Source of the DNA: Bacteroidales bacterium
GTDB taxonomy: Bacteria > Bacteroidota > Bacteroidia > Bacteroidales > JAIOZK01
Direction of reading: 5' to 3'
Assembly (NCBI GenBank): GCA_021738625.1
Contig: JAIPBS010000006.1
Location: forward strand, 1-64,000
DNA length: 64,000 nt
Part shown: piece after piece, positions 25,026-34,092 of the stretch
Numbering within the stretch: position 1 is the stretch's first letter
Layout of the letters: every line of letters begins with the position of its first letter
The notes under the pieces: model-generated
Told to the model about the DNA's origin: nothing
Seen by the model: the letters and a program-made list of their open reading frames with translations, nothing else
Database searches by the model: none
Translations under genes and position numbers: made by a program

Positions 25026-26233
25026 AGCTGTATGGCTTTTAAAGCGGCTGCCGTGGCGTCTTTCAGAGATGCTGAAACATCCATGGGACGTTTGGCGCAG
25101 CCAGAAGCAATATACCCGTTTTGCAATTGATCAAGAAAGCCTTCGGTGCCGTTTTCTATGCTTTCAACTGCGGAAGGAACAATGCCCGTTGCCAGCACGA
25201 CAAGGTCCGCTTTTGTTTTGAGCCTTCTACCTGATGCGATATCCTCCGCGATCACATATATTTCATTGTTTTCAATCTCAATCTTTCCCGCTTTGCCTTT
25301 GATCAGTTCGATGCCTTCATCTTCTTTCACTTTATTCAGGAAGTCCTCGTTCCTGCCTGTTACCCTCAAATCAATGTAAAATATCCTGGCTTTGGCTTCC
25401 GGGTTTTTTTCCCTGACTTTGAGCGCATGTTTGAGCGAAGCCGAGCAGCACACAGCCGAGCAATAGGGAAGGTGATTTTCATCCCTTGATCCGGCACATT
25501 GCACGAAAATAACATTTTGGGGTGTTTCTCCATTCGATGGTCTGAGTAGCTTTCCGCCGGTCGGGCCGTTGGGTGCAGTAAATCTTTCAAACATCACATT
25601 GGTGATGATGTCGGGATGTTTGCCAAAACCAAGGATTTCCAGTTTGTTGGCATCGTACGGCTCCCAACCGGTGGCAAATACAAGCGATGAGACCTTCAGG
25701 TCTGTGGTGGCAGGTATTGCATTAAGATGGATGGCATTGTAGTCGCACACTTCAACGCATTTGGAGCATGCCTGTTTTTTACAAGCATTTTCATCAATGG
25801 TGAATTTAAACGGAAATGCAAGTTCGTGAGGCAGGTAAATGGCTTTCGTTTTGTCGAGGCCGTAATTGTATTCATTTTCCCGCTCCACCGGACAAACATC
25901 AACACAGGCGCCGCAAGCCGTGCAGTTGTTGTTGACCATTTGTGCTTCATGCCTGATTACCGCCTGATAATCTCCTTTATCACCACTTATTTTTTCGATT
26001 GTTGAGGAAGTGAAATATTTTATCCTGGGATTTTCACGTATCCTTTTGAAATTGATCTCTAGCCCGCAGTAAGGCGGACAAAGCTTTGGAAAATACTCAT
26101 GGAATTTGATCACCTTCCCGCCCAGGTATGGCAGCTTTTCTACCAGCACCACTTCATGCCCCACCTCGGCAATCTCAATGGCCGTGGTGATTCCGCTTAT
26201 GCCTCCGCCGATGACGAGAATGGGGTTTCTCAT
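25022..26233 (-). CDS. qmoA: QmoA, HdrA-like flavoprotein of the Qmo complex
   Basis: 403 residues from the ATG at 26233, where MRNPILVIGGGISG gives a proper FAD fold; the open frame runs 25 codons further up but these derive from a dispersed repeat and are not coding. Two iron-sulfur motifs: CTACGACVDVCP (about 125-136) and C-x4-C-x2-C-x3-C (ACKKQACSKCVEVC, about 170). The CAGSRDENHLPYCSAVCC region and the C-terminal SGCAKRPMD are characteristic. Soluble cytoplasmic subunit, expected partner of AprBA. Length agrees with the roughly 410 residues of known QmoA. Confidence 0.93.
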   Translation of the reverse strand: MRNPILVIGGGISGITTAIEIAEVGHEVVLVEKLPYLGGKVIKFHEYFPKLCPPYCGLEINFKRIRENPRIKYFTSSTIEKISGDKGDYQAVIRHEAQMVNNNCTACGACVDVCPVERENEYNYGLDKTKAIYLPHELAFPFKFTIDENACKKQACSKCVEVCDYNAIHLNAIPATTDLKVSSLVFATGWEPYDANKLEILGFGKHPDIITNVMFERFTAPNGPTGGKLLRPSNGETPQNVIFVQCAGSRDENHLPYCSAVCCSASLKHALKVREKNPEAKARIFYIDLRVTGRNEDFLNKVKEDEGIELIKGKAGKIEIENNEIYVIAEDIASGRRLKTKADLVVLATGIVPSAVESIENGTEGFLDQLQNGYIASGCAKRPMDVSASLKDATAAALKAIQL

Positions 26234-26277
26234 AGAATTATTATTTGATCTTATTTTACGGTCTATGTAAACGCCTT

Positions 26278-26347
26278 GGGATTCCTCGCCTCGGTACCCG
26301 CAAAACACCTGTCATTCCAAGCGGAGCGAGGAATCTCATCAAGATGT
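26278..26347. repeat. Dispersed repeat between aprA and qmoA
   Basis: GATTCCTCGC (26280-26289) and GCGAGGAATC (26326-26335) form an inverted repeat; the right half carries the word TGTCATTCCAAGCGGAGCG, a known type of repeat dispersed in many bacterial genomes. It lies just upstream of qmoA and interrupts an otherwise compact cluster. Confidence 0.65.
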
Positions 26348-26413
26348 CATACACTATTTATTCTTTAATTAAACATATCCTGGATTCTGGATAAATGCCA
26401 ACCCGATCCAGCA

Positions 26414-28318
26414 TCAAGCATCCAGCTTCACCAACTCCTTAATCTCCCGCTTCATCATCTCCCACTCATCCGTTTCGGGGTTCCAGCGGGAGTTGGCAAA
26501 ACAATGCCAGTTTTCTTCGTCCATTTTGGGGAAGTCGCTGCGAAAGTAATATCCCGGCCAGCGGGTTTCTTCCCTGAACAACATTGTTCTTATGTGCGAT
26601 TCGGCCTGCCACAGGCGATGGATGTTTTCCCAGCAACGCATCAACTCGTGTATATCCTCGGCGGCTAGCTTTTTCGAATCCTCTTTCATGTATTGAATGA
26701 ACTCCAGGCCTTTTTCCATTAACGGCTTTGTGGTCATGAAATGGGTTGACACCCCGCCGGCGTATTCATCCATGATCTTCTGCAATCTAAACATGAACAT
26801 CTTTGGCTTCACGAAGTTTGGATTAATATCCTTATCGTTTGAGTATTCCTTATGGTTTTCAAAGGTTTCAAGCGGAGCCAGCATTTCTTTTTTCAGATTT
26901 TCGATCTTCTCTGCCGAAATCTCAGGAATATCATTGTTATCTGTACAAAAAGCCAGAGCTGCTTTGGCTGCAATGCGACCCTCGGTGAATGAGCCGCTCG
27001 AAAACTTGTGGCTGGAAGCACCCGATGCGTCTCCGCAGGCAAACAAGCCTTTCACGGTAGTCATGTTGGGATAACCCCATTTGTATCCTTCCGGGGCCAT
27101 GTCCTCGGGGCCGCTCACCCATGCGCCCGAAGCCCCGGAGTGTGAACTGATGAAGTAAGGTTCGCAGGCGGCGATCTCCGAAGGGCTTTCTTCCGGTTTT
27201 GTATTGGTGGATGCCCACAACAAAGCCTGGCTGATGGTCATGTCGAGAAAATCTTCCCAGGCTTCATTCTCCAGATGTTTAAGCTTCCTTTTGCCTTCTT
27301 TTTCATCTTCGATCTGACCGGCGATGTTCTTGATGGCCTCTGCGGTTTGCATGTAGATGGGATGCTTGCCTTCCATCACTTCCAGCATCATCAGGTAGTT
27401 CCTGAGATTGGCCGGTACTGGTTTGGACAAACCGTAGGGTGCCCAGTTTTTCAGTTCATCCGCCCGGGTCTGCATATAATCCTCTCCAGCAGCATTGGTG
27501 GCTTTCGATTGAAACAGCAGAAACCAGGCGCCAACCGGACCATAAGCATCTTTGAATCTTACCGGAACAAAACGCACTTCCTGACAGGTCATCTCAGCGC
27601 CTGCTTTCAAAGTGAAATAAGCACTGGCACCTGAATTGAAAGGCGGGTACCAGGAACGTCCCAATCCTTCACCTACCGAACGCGGCTTGAACACATGAAC
27701 GGCGCCGCCCATGGCGTCCAGCACGGCTTTTGCCCTGAAAACATAAATCTTCTTCTCTCTCACGCTGAAGCCGGTTGCACCAACACAACGTCCGTTTTCA
27801 ATGATGGGTTCGGTGATGAAAATCCTTTCGTAGTATTTTCCGTTTTCTCCCAGGCTGCTCAATGCATTCTTGGCTGCTTCCGCAACAATGGTTTTGTATG
27901 ATTCTCCGTGGATCATCACCTGCCAGCGGCCTTCATGCACATATTTCCCGTTTTCATCCTTCCAGATGGGCAGGCCCCACTTTTCAAAAAGATGAACCGA
28001 AGAGTCCACATGGCGGGCTATATTGGCCACCAGGTCGTCGCGGGTGATGCCCATCAGGTCGTTCTTAACGTATTTTACATAATCCTCAACCTTGTTGTCG
28101 TTGTCTTTCAGGCCGATATACATATTGATGGCCGAAAGTCCCATGGCCACAGCGCCGCTTCTATCGATGGAGGCTTTATCCACAACCGTAACTTTCTTAT
28201 TGTGTTTTTTCGCCCAGTAAGCGGCTTCGTATGCCGCCCCGCAGGCCGACATGCCGCCGCCGAGGATCAATAAATCGGTATTGATTTCTATGGTTTCAAA
28301 ATGATCGCTTAAGCTCAT
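26414..28318 (-). CDS. aprA: Adenylylsulfate reductase alpha subunit AprA
   Basis: 634 residues, close to the usual 620-660. FAD-binding LILGGGMSACGAAYEAAYWA near the N-terminus (about 16-35), the substrate-site regions GRWQVMIHGESYK (about 132-144) and EVRFVPVRFKDAYGPVGAWF (about 251-270), and SSHSGASGAWVSGPEDMAP with FACGDASGASSHKFSSGSF near 385-440. It interconverts adenosine 5'-phosphosulfate (APS) and sulfite plus AMP in the cytoplasm. It overlaps aprB by four bases. The sequence alone does not settle whether the enzyme works in the reductive or the oxidative direction; no sat or dsr genes are in the window. Confidence 0.96.
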   Translation of the reverse strand: MSLSDHFETIEINTDLLILGGGMSACGAAYEAAYWAKKHNKKVTVVDKASIDRSGAVAMGLSAINMYIGLKDNDNKVEDYVKYVKNDLMGITRDDLVANIARHVDSSVHLFEKWGLPIWKDENGKYVHEGRWQVMIHGESYKTIVAEAAKNALSSLGENGKYYERIFITEPIIENGRCVGATGFSVREKKIYVFRAKAVLDAMGGAVHVFKPRSVGEGLGRSWYPPFNSGASAYFTLKAGAEMTCQEVRFVPVRFKDAYGPVGAWFLLFQSKATNAAGEDYMQTRADELKNWAPYGLSKPVPANLRNYLMMLEVMEGKHPIYMQTAEAIKNIAGQIEDEKEGKRKLKHLENEAWEDFLDMTISQALLWASTNTKPEESPSEIAACEPYFISSHSGASGAWVSGPEDMAPEGYKWGYPNMTTVKGLFACGDASGASSHKFSSGSFTEGRIAAKAALAFCTDNNDIPEISAEKIENLKKEMLAPLETFENHKEYSNDKDINPNFVKPKMFMFRLQKIMDEYAGGVSTHFMTTKPLMEKGLEFIQYMKEDSKKLAAEDIHELMRCWENIHRLWQAESHIRTMLFREETRWPGYYFRSDFPKMDEENWHCFANSRWNPETDEWEMMKREIKELVKLDA

Positions 28319-28758
28319 TCTTCAATATTTTTCAGTTCTTCAAGTCCTAATGATTGGGGTTCGGTGCGCAAGAGGGGAGAGTGGATGTCGTCGGTTCCGT
28401 TCTCGAAACCCGCATCCGGATCTGCGCTTCCCTCCGGGGTAGTGCGGGTGGGGAATTTGAATCTCTTAATCTGCCCGTCACGGAACTTTACCGACCACAT
28501 GATGGCGTTGCTGGAGCGCATGGGCTGCACGTATCCTCCCAGCGGCATGAAGTCGGCATAGCCGCGTACTTCGATGGCTTGCGTGGGACAAATCTTTACA
28601 CAGTTATAACATTCCCAGCACATCTCAGCCGCCCGGTTATAGGCTTTATTTGTTTCCTTATTCAGCACCATCAAATCGTTCGGACAAATATACTGGCAGG
28701 CAGTTTTGTCCAGGGCCTTGCAGCCGTCACACTTGTCTGTTATCACAAAACTTGGCAT
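28315..28758 (-). CDS. aprB: Adenylylsulfate reductase beta subunit AprB
   Basis: 147 residues. Two [4Fe-4S] motifs: CDGCKALDKTACQYICP (about 10-26, with the long spacing typical of AprB) and CWECYNCVKICP (about 47-58). These carry electrons between Qmo and the FAD of AprA. The C-terminal extension (about 95-147) is the tail that wraps round AprA. It is the first gene of aprBA; a -7 element lies 138 bases upstream. Confidence 0.95.
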   Translation of the reverse strand: MPSFVITDKCDGCKALDKTACQYICPNDLMVLNKETNKAYNRAAEMCWECYNCVKICPTQAIEVRGYADFMPLGGYVQPMRSSNAIMWSVKFRDGQIKRFKFPTRTTPEGSADPDAGFENGTDDIHSPLLRTEPQSLGLEELKNIEE

Positions 28759-28794
28759 ATTTAAGTAGTTTGAAGTTGCAGGTTAGATGTTGGA

Positions 28795-28815
28795 CTGGAT
28801 ACTGGATACTGGATC
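28795..28815. repeat. Three 7-base units (CTGGATA) upstream of aprB
   Basis: CTGGATA is repeated twice and followed by CTGGATC and then CAGGATTCAG. Related words occur at about 26380 downstream of the repeat before aprA's end. It lies in the presumed aprBA leader; probably a dispersed low-complexity repeat. Confidence 0.4.
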
Positions 28816-28895
28816 CAGGATTCAGTATTCATTTAAATAAATCAATATGCTCTTCAGCGCAACATGCAACCTTTATCTTGCAACTTTTTAGCTTA

Positions 28896-28926
28896 CAAAC
28901 ATAGCTCAAATTGGATATATAGCCAA
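28896..28926 (-). promoter_or_regulatory. Putative promoter of aprBA
   Basis: Read on the minus strand, TTGG (28926-28923) and TATGTTTG (28903-28896, matching TAnnTTTG) are 19 bases apart. The leader to aprB would be about 130 bases. The assignment rests on the consensus match only. Confidence 0.45.
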
Positions 28927-28987
28927 TAGTAGACCTAATTAGGAAAGTTTCTAAATAGAAAAAAAGATGATGTAAGATATTGATTGT

Positions 28988-29719
28988 TTAGCGCTTATGA
29001 AGCCCGCACTCTTTGTGTCCCTGGTTTTCCCACCACCAGCGGCCGGCCCTTGCATCTTCGTCTGCCTTAACAGCTTTTGTGCAGGGCAAACAGCCAATAC
29101 TTTTAAAGCCTTTGTCGTGAAGTTTATTGTAGGGGACATTGTTTTCACGGATGTAATCCCAGACATCCTCCTCCGTCCAGTCGATCAGGGGGTTGATTTT
29201 GATCAGCTCATTGGCTTCATCCCATTCCACAACTTTTATGTTTGAGCGAGTGGGTGCCTGCTCGCTGCGCAATCCGGTTATCCAGGCATTTTTCCCTTTC
29301 AGGGCACGTTTTAGTGGTTCTATTTTCCTAATGTGGCAACACTGCTTTCTGTTCTCAACACTTTCATAAAACAGGTTTACGCCTTTTTCTTTTACCATTG
29401 CTTCAACCTTCCGGGCATCCGGGAAAACGGTCTCGATGTTGATGTTGTATCGACTATTGGTTTTCTGTATCAGATCATAAGTTTCCTGGAAAAGACGGCC
29501 GGTATCCAGCGTGAAAATCTTTATGTCTTTATGGATGCCGGCGACCATCGAGGTGATCACCTGATCCTCGGCGCCCATGCTGCTGGCGAAAGCGATATCC
29601 CGGCCGAATTTACTTAGCACAAAAGACAAGACCTTCTTTGCAGGCAGTCCTTCTAAATTATTCTGTAGCTCTTTAATATTCAAATTTTCAGACAAATGTT
29701 CTCTAAATATAAAATGCAT
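28988..29719 (-). CDS. cysH: APS/PAPS reductase, assimilatory type (CysH)
   Basis: 243 residues. PP-loop-type fold with SSMGAEDQV (about 47-55) and TLDTGRLF (about 75-82). Two cysteine pairs, CC in KQCCHIRKIEPL (about 124) and CLPC in GCLPCTKAV (about 208), are the [4Fe-4S] ligands of APS-preferring enzymes. The C-terminal ECGLH carries the catalytic cysteine that forms the thiosulfonate intermediate. It reduces APS to sulfite with thioredoxin for biosynthesis. Lying directly upstream of aprBA on the same strand, but 229 bases away with a separate promoter, it is a second APS-using enzyme at this locus. Confidence 0.93.
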   Translation of the reverse strand: MHFIFREHLSENLNIKELQNNLEGLPAKKVLSFVLSKFGRDIAFASSMGAEDQVITSMVAGIHKDIKIFTLDTGRLFQETYDLIQKTNSRYNINIETVFPDARKVEAMVKEKGVNLFYESVENRKQCCHIRKIEPLKRALKGKNAWITGLRSEQAPTRSNIKVVEWDEANELIKINPLIDWTEEDVWDYIRENNVPYNKLHDKGFKSIGCLPCTKAVKADEDARAGRWWWENQGHKECGLHKR

Positions 29720-29732
29720 AGATTTGTGTGTG

Positions 29733-29740
29733 CAAAGATA
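29733..29740 (-). promoter_or_regulatory. -7 element of cysH
   Basis: TATCTTTG on the minus strand matches TAnnTTTG and lies 13 bases before the ATG at 29719. No -33 was recognised. Confidence 0.4.
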
Positions 29741-29797
29741 TGCATTTTTTAGATTTGTTTATTCAGGTATCTAAATACCTTAATCTTTGGTTTTTTT

Positions 29798-31159
29798 ATG
29801 AAAGTTCATTTCATTGCCATAGGCGGGAGCGTGATGCACAATCTTGCTCTCAGCATGCATTTCAAAGGGGATCAGGTGAGTGGTTCGGACGATGAGATTT
29901 TCGAACCCGCACGTTCCAGGCTTCAGCAGCAGGGTTTGTTGCCGGAAAAGCAAGGGTGGTTTCCCGAAAAGATCACCCCCGACCTCGATGCCGTTATCCT
30001 GGGCATGCATGCCAAAGCCGATAATCCCGAATTGTTGAAAGCCCGTGAGCTTGGGTTGAAAATCAATTCATTCCCTGAGTTTCTTTATGAACATTCAAAA
30101 CATAAAAAAAGGATCGTGATCGGGGGGAGCCACGGTAAAACCACGATCACTGCTATGATCATGCACGTTCTGAAAGACCGTGGATTGGATTTCGATTACA
30201 TGGTTGGGGCCCAACTGAAAGGCTTTGAGGTGATGGTTCGCATTTCCGAAGAAGCACAGGTAATGATTTTTGAAGGGGATGAATACCTTACCTCAGCCCT
30301 GGACAAACGTCCCAAGTTCCATCTATATAAACCGCATATTGCCGTGATCAGCGGGATTGAATGGGATCATATGAATGTTTTTCCTACCAAAACAAATTAC
30401 ATCGAGCAATTTGAAAAGTTTTGTGAGTTGATCGAAGATCAGGGAGTGCTTATTTATTGCCTGGAGGATGAGCTGGTGAAAAAAGTAGCTGATGCGGCCC
30501 CGTTGAACCTCGAAAAGATCCCATACGGCATTCCGAAACACCTGACAAAAGCGGGACGCACTTATGTTATCAATGATGGTGAAAAAATTGAGTTTGCTGT
30601 GTTCGGGAAGCATAACCTGATGAACCTGAACGCTGCCCGCACGTTATGCAATCAGTTGGGGATTAAAAATGCGGATTTCTATCGATCGATAAAAACTTAC
30701 CGTGGAGCTGCAAAGCGGCTGGAACTCCTGGCTGAAAACAAAAGCGTTTCCGTGTTTAAGGATTTTGCCCATGCACCCTCCAAGCTCAGGGCGACCATAG
30801 AGGCTGTGAAATCAAGAAATCCCGAAAGGGACTTGGTGGCAGTAATGGAGTTGCATACATACAGCAGCCTGAACAGGGATTTTCTTCCCGAATACAAAAA
30901 CACCATGGACCTGGCTGATGAGGCCGTGGTTTTTTACAATCCTCATGCATGTGAAATCAAACGCCTTCCTTTTATAAATAAAGATGATGTGCGAAGTGGA
31001 TTCAACCGTAGCGATCTTAAAATCATGACCAAGAAAACTGCGCTTGAAAACTTTCTGCTAAAAAAAAACTGGGAAAGCAAAAACCTGCTCATGATGAGTT
31101 CCGGTGATTTCGGAGGTCTTGATATAGCCGGACTCTCGGTGGAAATAAGCCGGGTATAA
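29798..31159 (+). CDS. mpl: Murein peptide ligase Mpl
   Basis: 453 residues of the Mur ligase family. N-terminal VHFIAIGGSVMHNLALSM, ATP loop GGSHGKTT (about 108-115), DEYLTSALDKRPKFHLY (about 163-179) and EWDHMNVFPT (about 190-199) are typical of Mpl rather than MurC. It attaches the recycled tripeptide L-Ala-gamma-D-Glu-meso-DAP to UDP-MurNAc in the cytoplasm. Followed by a hairpin at 31163 and convergent with rho. Together with NamZ, the BadF kinase and the NlpC/P60 protein it points to active peptidoglycan recycling. Confidence 0.92.
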   Translation: MKVHFIAIGGSVMHNLALSMHFKGDQVSGSDDEIFEPARSRLQQQGLLPEKQGWFPEKITPDLDAVILGMHAKADNPELLKARELGLKINSFPEFLYEHSKHKKRIVIGGSHGKTTITAMIMHVLKDRGLDFDYMVGAQLKGFEVMVRISEEAQVMIFEGDEYLTSALDKRPKFHLYKPHIAVISGIEWDHMNVFPTKTNYIEQFEKFCELIEDQGVLIYCLEDELVKKVADAAPLNLEKIPYGIPKHLTKAGRTYVINDGEKIEFAVFGKHNLMNLNAARTLCNQLGIKNADFYRSIKTYRGAAKRLELLAENKSVSVFKDFAHAPSKLRATIEAVKSRNPERDLVAVMELHTYSSLNRDFLPEYKNTMDLADEAVVFYNPHACEIKRLPFINKDDVRSGFNRSDLKIMTKKTALENFLLKKNWESKNLLMMSSGDFGGLDIAGLSVEISRV

Positions 31160-31162
31160 AAA

Positions 31163-31182
31163 AAGAGGGCCGAGACCCTCTT
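31163..31182 (-). terminator. Terminator between rho and mpl
   Basis: AAGAGGG and CCCTCTT form a 7-bp stem with a 6-base loop. On the minus strand it is followed by a T run, so it best serves rho, but it also closes mpl. Confidence 0.75.
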
Positions 31183-31230
31183 ATTAAAACTTATAATTTG
31201 TGTAAACTGTAAGCTGTAACTTACAACTCA

Positions 31231-32808
31231 TTACCCATTCATCGAAATCAGAAATTCCTCATTCGTATCGGTAAACTTAATTTTATCTTTAAGGAACTGC
31301 ATTGCTTCGAGCGGATTCATATCACCCAGGTGGTTCCTCAGGATCCATATCCGTTGCAACTGATCCTTGTCGATCAGCAGATCTTCACGACGCGTGCTAG
31401 AAGCAACAATATCGATTGCGGGATAAATTCTCTTGTTGGAGAGTTTGCGGTCGAGTTGCAGCTCCATATTACCTGTTCCTTTAAATTCTTCAAAGATCAC
31501 CTCGTCCATTTTCGATCCGGTGTCGATCAGTGCTGTGGCGCAAATGGTGAGCGATCCGCCGTCTTCGATTTTCCTGGCTGCACCAAAAAAGCGTTTGGGC
31601 TTCTGAAGCGCATTGGCCTCAACACCACCAGACAATACTTTGCCGGAGGCCGGTGAAACCGTATTATAAGCCCTGGCCAGTCTGGTAATAGAATCGAGCA
31701 GGATAACCACATCATGTCCGCATTCCACCATTCTCTTTGCTTTTTCAAGCACAATATTGGAGATTTTCACATGGCGTTCGGCCGGCTCATCAAATGTTGA
31801 TGCGATCACTTCTGCATTCACACTGCGTTCCATATCGGTTACCTCTTCGGGGCGCTCGTCGATTAAAAGAATGATTAGATAGGCTTCGGGGTGGTTGGCC
31901 GAAATGGCATTGGCAATATCCTTCAGAATCACGGTTTTACCTGTTTTTGGCTGTGCTACGATCAACCCACGTTGACCTTTGCCGATCGGGGTAAACATGT
32001 CGATGATCCTGGATGTCAGGTTGTTCTGGTTATGTCCGGTTAGCTTAAATTTTTCTTCCGGGAAAAGCGGAGTGAGATAATCGAAAGGAATTCTGTCGCG
32101 GACCTCCTCGGGGTTTCTGCCATTGATCAGCTCAACTTTGATTAGCGGAAAATATTTTTCGCCATCCTTGGGGGGGCGAATGCTTCCACGAACCGTGTCG
32201 CCGGTCTTCAGTCCAAACAACTTTATCTGTGATTGTGAAACATAAATGTCGTCAGGTGAATTCAGATAGTTGTAATCGGATGAACGCAAAAAACCATAAC
32301 CATCGGGCATAATTTCCAATACGCCTTCACTTGTGACGATGCCTTCAAATTCAAAAGGATATTCATCTTTGTGACTGTCCTTCTGTTTTGGTTTTATTTC
32401 CCGTTTATCTCTTTTATCCACTTGGGGTTTGTCTTCAACTTTTTTATTAGCAGTCGTTTGACTTTTTGCCGGTGGAAGTTCGCTTTTTCTTTTTTCTGGT
32501 TTTTCTGCAGATTTGCCGCTGTTAGCATCCTCGGCTTCTTTCTTGACTGTCTCCCTGCTGTCCGATTGCTTACGGTCGGTAACGGGTTCAACCTTGGTTG
32601 TTCTTTTTCTGCGTTTCCGGATTGGTTGCTGGGATTCTTTCTTTTCTTTTTTTTCTGTTTCCGGTGATGGATTTAAGGCTTGATGATCCAGTATTTTATA
32701 GATGAGATCTTGTTTTAACAGCTTGTCATACTTGGGTATGTTGAGCTCTTTGGCAATTTCTTTTAACTCGGAAACAAGTTTGTTGTTGAGTTCAATAATA
32801 TCGTACAT
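31231..32808 (-). CDS. rho: Transcription termination factor Rho
   Basis: 525 residues. Rho N-terminal domain (1-45), a low-complexity Lys/Glu/Pro-rich insertion (about 50-150) common in Bacteroidota Rho, cold-shock-like RNA-binding domain (about 155-235, GYGFLRS), then the hexameric ATPase with Walker A QPKTGKT (about 288-294), Walker [17 protein letters not shown] (about 370) and the Q/R-loop region. It terminates untranslated transcripts. A TATATTTG -7 lies 128 bases upstream, leaving a leader that could allow autoregulation, a common feature of rho genes. Confidence 0.96.
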   Translation of the reverse strand: MYDIIELNNKLVSELKEIAKELNIPKYDKLLKQDLIYKILDHQALNPSPETEKKEKKESQQPIRKRRKRTTKVEPVTDRKQSDSRETVKKEAEDANSGKSAEKPEKRKSELPPAKSQTTANKKVEDKPQVDKRDKREIKPKQKDSHKDEYPFEFEGIVTSEGVLEIMPDGYGFLRSSDYNYLNSPDDIYVSQSQIKLFGLKTGDTVRGSIRPPKDGEKYFPLIKVELINGRNPEEVRDRIPFDYLTPLFPEEKFKLTGHNQNNLTSRIIDMFTPIGKGQRGLIVAQPKTGKTVILKDIANAISANHPEAYLIILLIDERPEEVTDMERSVNAEVIASTFDEPAERHVKISNIVLEKAKRMVECGHDVVILLDSITRLARAYNTVSPASGKVLSGGVEANALQKPKRFFGAARKIEDGGSLTICATALIDTGSKMDEVIFEEFKGTGNMELQLDRKLSNKRIYPAIDIVASSTRREDLLIDKDQLQRIWILRNHLGDMNPLEAMQFLKDKIKFTDTNEEFLISMNG

Positions 32809-32936
32809 ATCGAAAATTTTGATTAATAAAACATAAATAGGGTGATTGATTTGATCATTAGAAAACGATTGAAATATTTGTTCCTAAAACTCAGCTCCTT
32901 TTGAAACCTAAAAATTGGGGTATTGAATAAGCACTG

Positions 32937-32944
32937 CAAATATA
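32937..32944 (-). promoter_or_regulatory. -7 element of rho
   Basis: TATATTTG on the minus strand matches TAnnTTTG, with a weak TTGC about 20 bases upstream (near 32965). The leader is about 120 bases. Confidence 0.45.
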
Positions 32945-33071
32945 CAAAAATCATTAAATTATCCGCAAGAATAACAAAAAAACTTTGCATTTTCTTTTGA
33001 ATGACTGATTTATCTGCATGATTAAATCAAAAGCGGAGTACTTTTTAAACGTATCAAAGATAAAAGTATTA

Positions 33072-33079
33072 TATCTTTG
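33072..33079 (+). promoter_or_regulatory. -7 element of the DUF4293 gene
   Basis: TATCTTTG matches TAnnTTTG and lies 28 bases before the ATG at 33108. It lies inside the longer open frame, which supports the later start codon. Confidence 0.45.
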
Positions 33080-33107
33080 CAAACATTTCAATCTAAAACG
33101 ATTTGTT

Positions 33108-33596
33108 ATGATTCAGCGCATGCAAAGTGTTTACTTATTCCTGGTTTTTGTGGTTTTTGTATTGATGGCATTTTTTCCTATTGCGCAGCAGCTGGCAATG
33201 GAATCCGCCAATCAAAACCAGTATAGCTTATATGTTTACAAGTTTTATTATGCCGTGAAGGGAAGCGGGATACCTCCGCTTACAAATTTTGTAATTACCC
33301 TGCCCATGCTTGTTGTTTCCTGCATTATAGCTGTGATGGCAATCATAACAATATTTTTATATAAAAGAAGACTGGCCCAAATGAATATGGTAAAAACAAT
33401 GGTGTTTCTGAACATTCTTCTTGTGGTTGGTATTTTTTTCTGGTATTCCGATATTATCGAGAAACGCACGGAACTGCTTCCCAGTTATGATATAGGTGCT
33501 TATTTGCCTCTGATCTCCCTTGTTTTTCTGATTCTTGCACTCAGGGGGATCCGCAAAGATGAGCGCATGGTAAGGGCTGCCGACAGATTGCGTTAA
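33108..33596 (+). CDS. DUF4293 membrane protein
   Basis: 162 residues from the ATG at 33108; an upstream ATG at 33018 would place a consensus -7 element inside the gene and is less likely. Four transmembrane helices (about 5-25, 55-80, 93-112, 125-145) and the N-terminal MIQRMQSVYLFL, the hallmark of the Bacteroidota DUF4293 family. Function unknown. In this phylum it commonly lies beside rho, as here, which fits a conserved neighbourhood. Its last four bases overlap the convergent phosphoesterase gene. Confidence 0.8.
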   Translation: MIQRMQSVYLFLVFVVFVLMAFFPIAQQLAMESANQNQYSLYVYKFYYAVKGSGIPPLTNFVITLPMLVVSCIIAVMAIITIFLYKRRLAQMNMVKTMVFLNILLVVGIFFWYSDIIEKRTELLPSYDIGAYLPLISLVFLILALRGIRKDERMVRAADRLR

Positions 33597-34087
33597 AACC
33601 TGTCAAGTTCGATCACTTCCAGCTCGGAAGGTATTGCTTCCGATATTTTCAACCTGATCATTGTGATTTTCTTGTGAGAGCCAAATCTCCCGGCAGCACC
33701 CGGATTGATGTGAAGCAAGTTGTTTTTCCTGTCGGGCATTACCTTTAAAATATGTGAGTGCCCGGAAATAAATATTCCTGGTTGTTTTTCGGAAATATGT
33801 GTTTTGGCCTTTTGGCTATACCGGCCCGGGTAACCTCCAATATGCATCATACAGATCTTGATTCCTTCACACATGAAATTTTCAACCTCCGGTATCCTGG
33901 TCCTGAGGTCCTGCCCGTCGATGTTTCCGTAAACCGCGCGCAAGGGTTTGAATGCGGCTAATGCATCATAGGTTTGTAGATTTCCGATATCACCGGCATG
34001 CCATATCTCATGGGTTTCTTTAAACACTTCAAACAACCTTGGATGCAGGAAAGCATGGGTATCGGAAAGAATTCCGATTCTTTTCAT
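33593..34087 (-). CDS. YfcE/MJ0936-family metallophosphoesterase
   Basis: 164 residues of the calcineurin-like fold with all metal ligands: DTH (residues 8-10), GD (about 32-33), GNID (about 54-57), H in MMHIGGYPG (about 81) and GHSH (about 108-111). Family members hydrolyse phosphodiesters in vitro; the natural substrate is unknown. Cytoplasmic. Followed on the same strand, upstream, by the DUF3078 gene, five bases away, so probably co-transcribed. Confidence 0.88.
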   Translation of the reverse strand: MKRIGILSDTHAFLHPRLFEVFKETHEIWHAGDIGNLQTYDALAAFKPLRAVYGNIDGQDLRTRIPEVENFMCEGIKICMMHIGGYPGRYSQKAKTHISEKQPGIFISGHSHILKVMPDRKNNLLHINPGAAGRFGSHKKITMIRLKISEAIPSELEVIELDRF

Positions 34088-34092
34088 AAAAT

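Noticed and set aside
26234-26308. N-terminal extension of qmoA by 25 codons
   Set aside because: The extra codons come from a dispersed intergenic repeat, and the FAD fold begins exactly at the ATG at 26233.
29798-31159. MurC (UDP-MurNAc-L-alanine ligase)
   Set aside because: The N-terminal and DEYLTSALDKRPK motifs fit Mpl better, and the gene is not within a mur/fts cluster.
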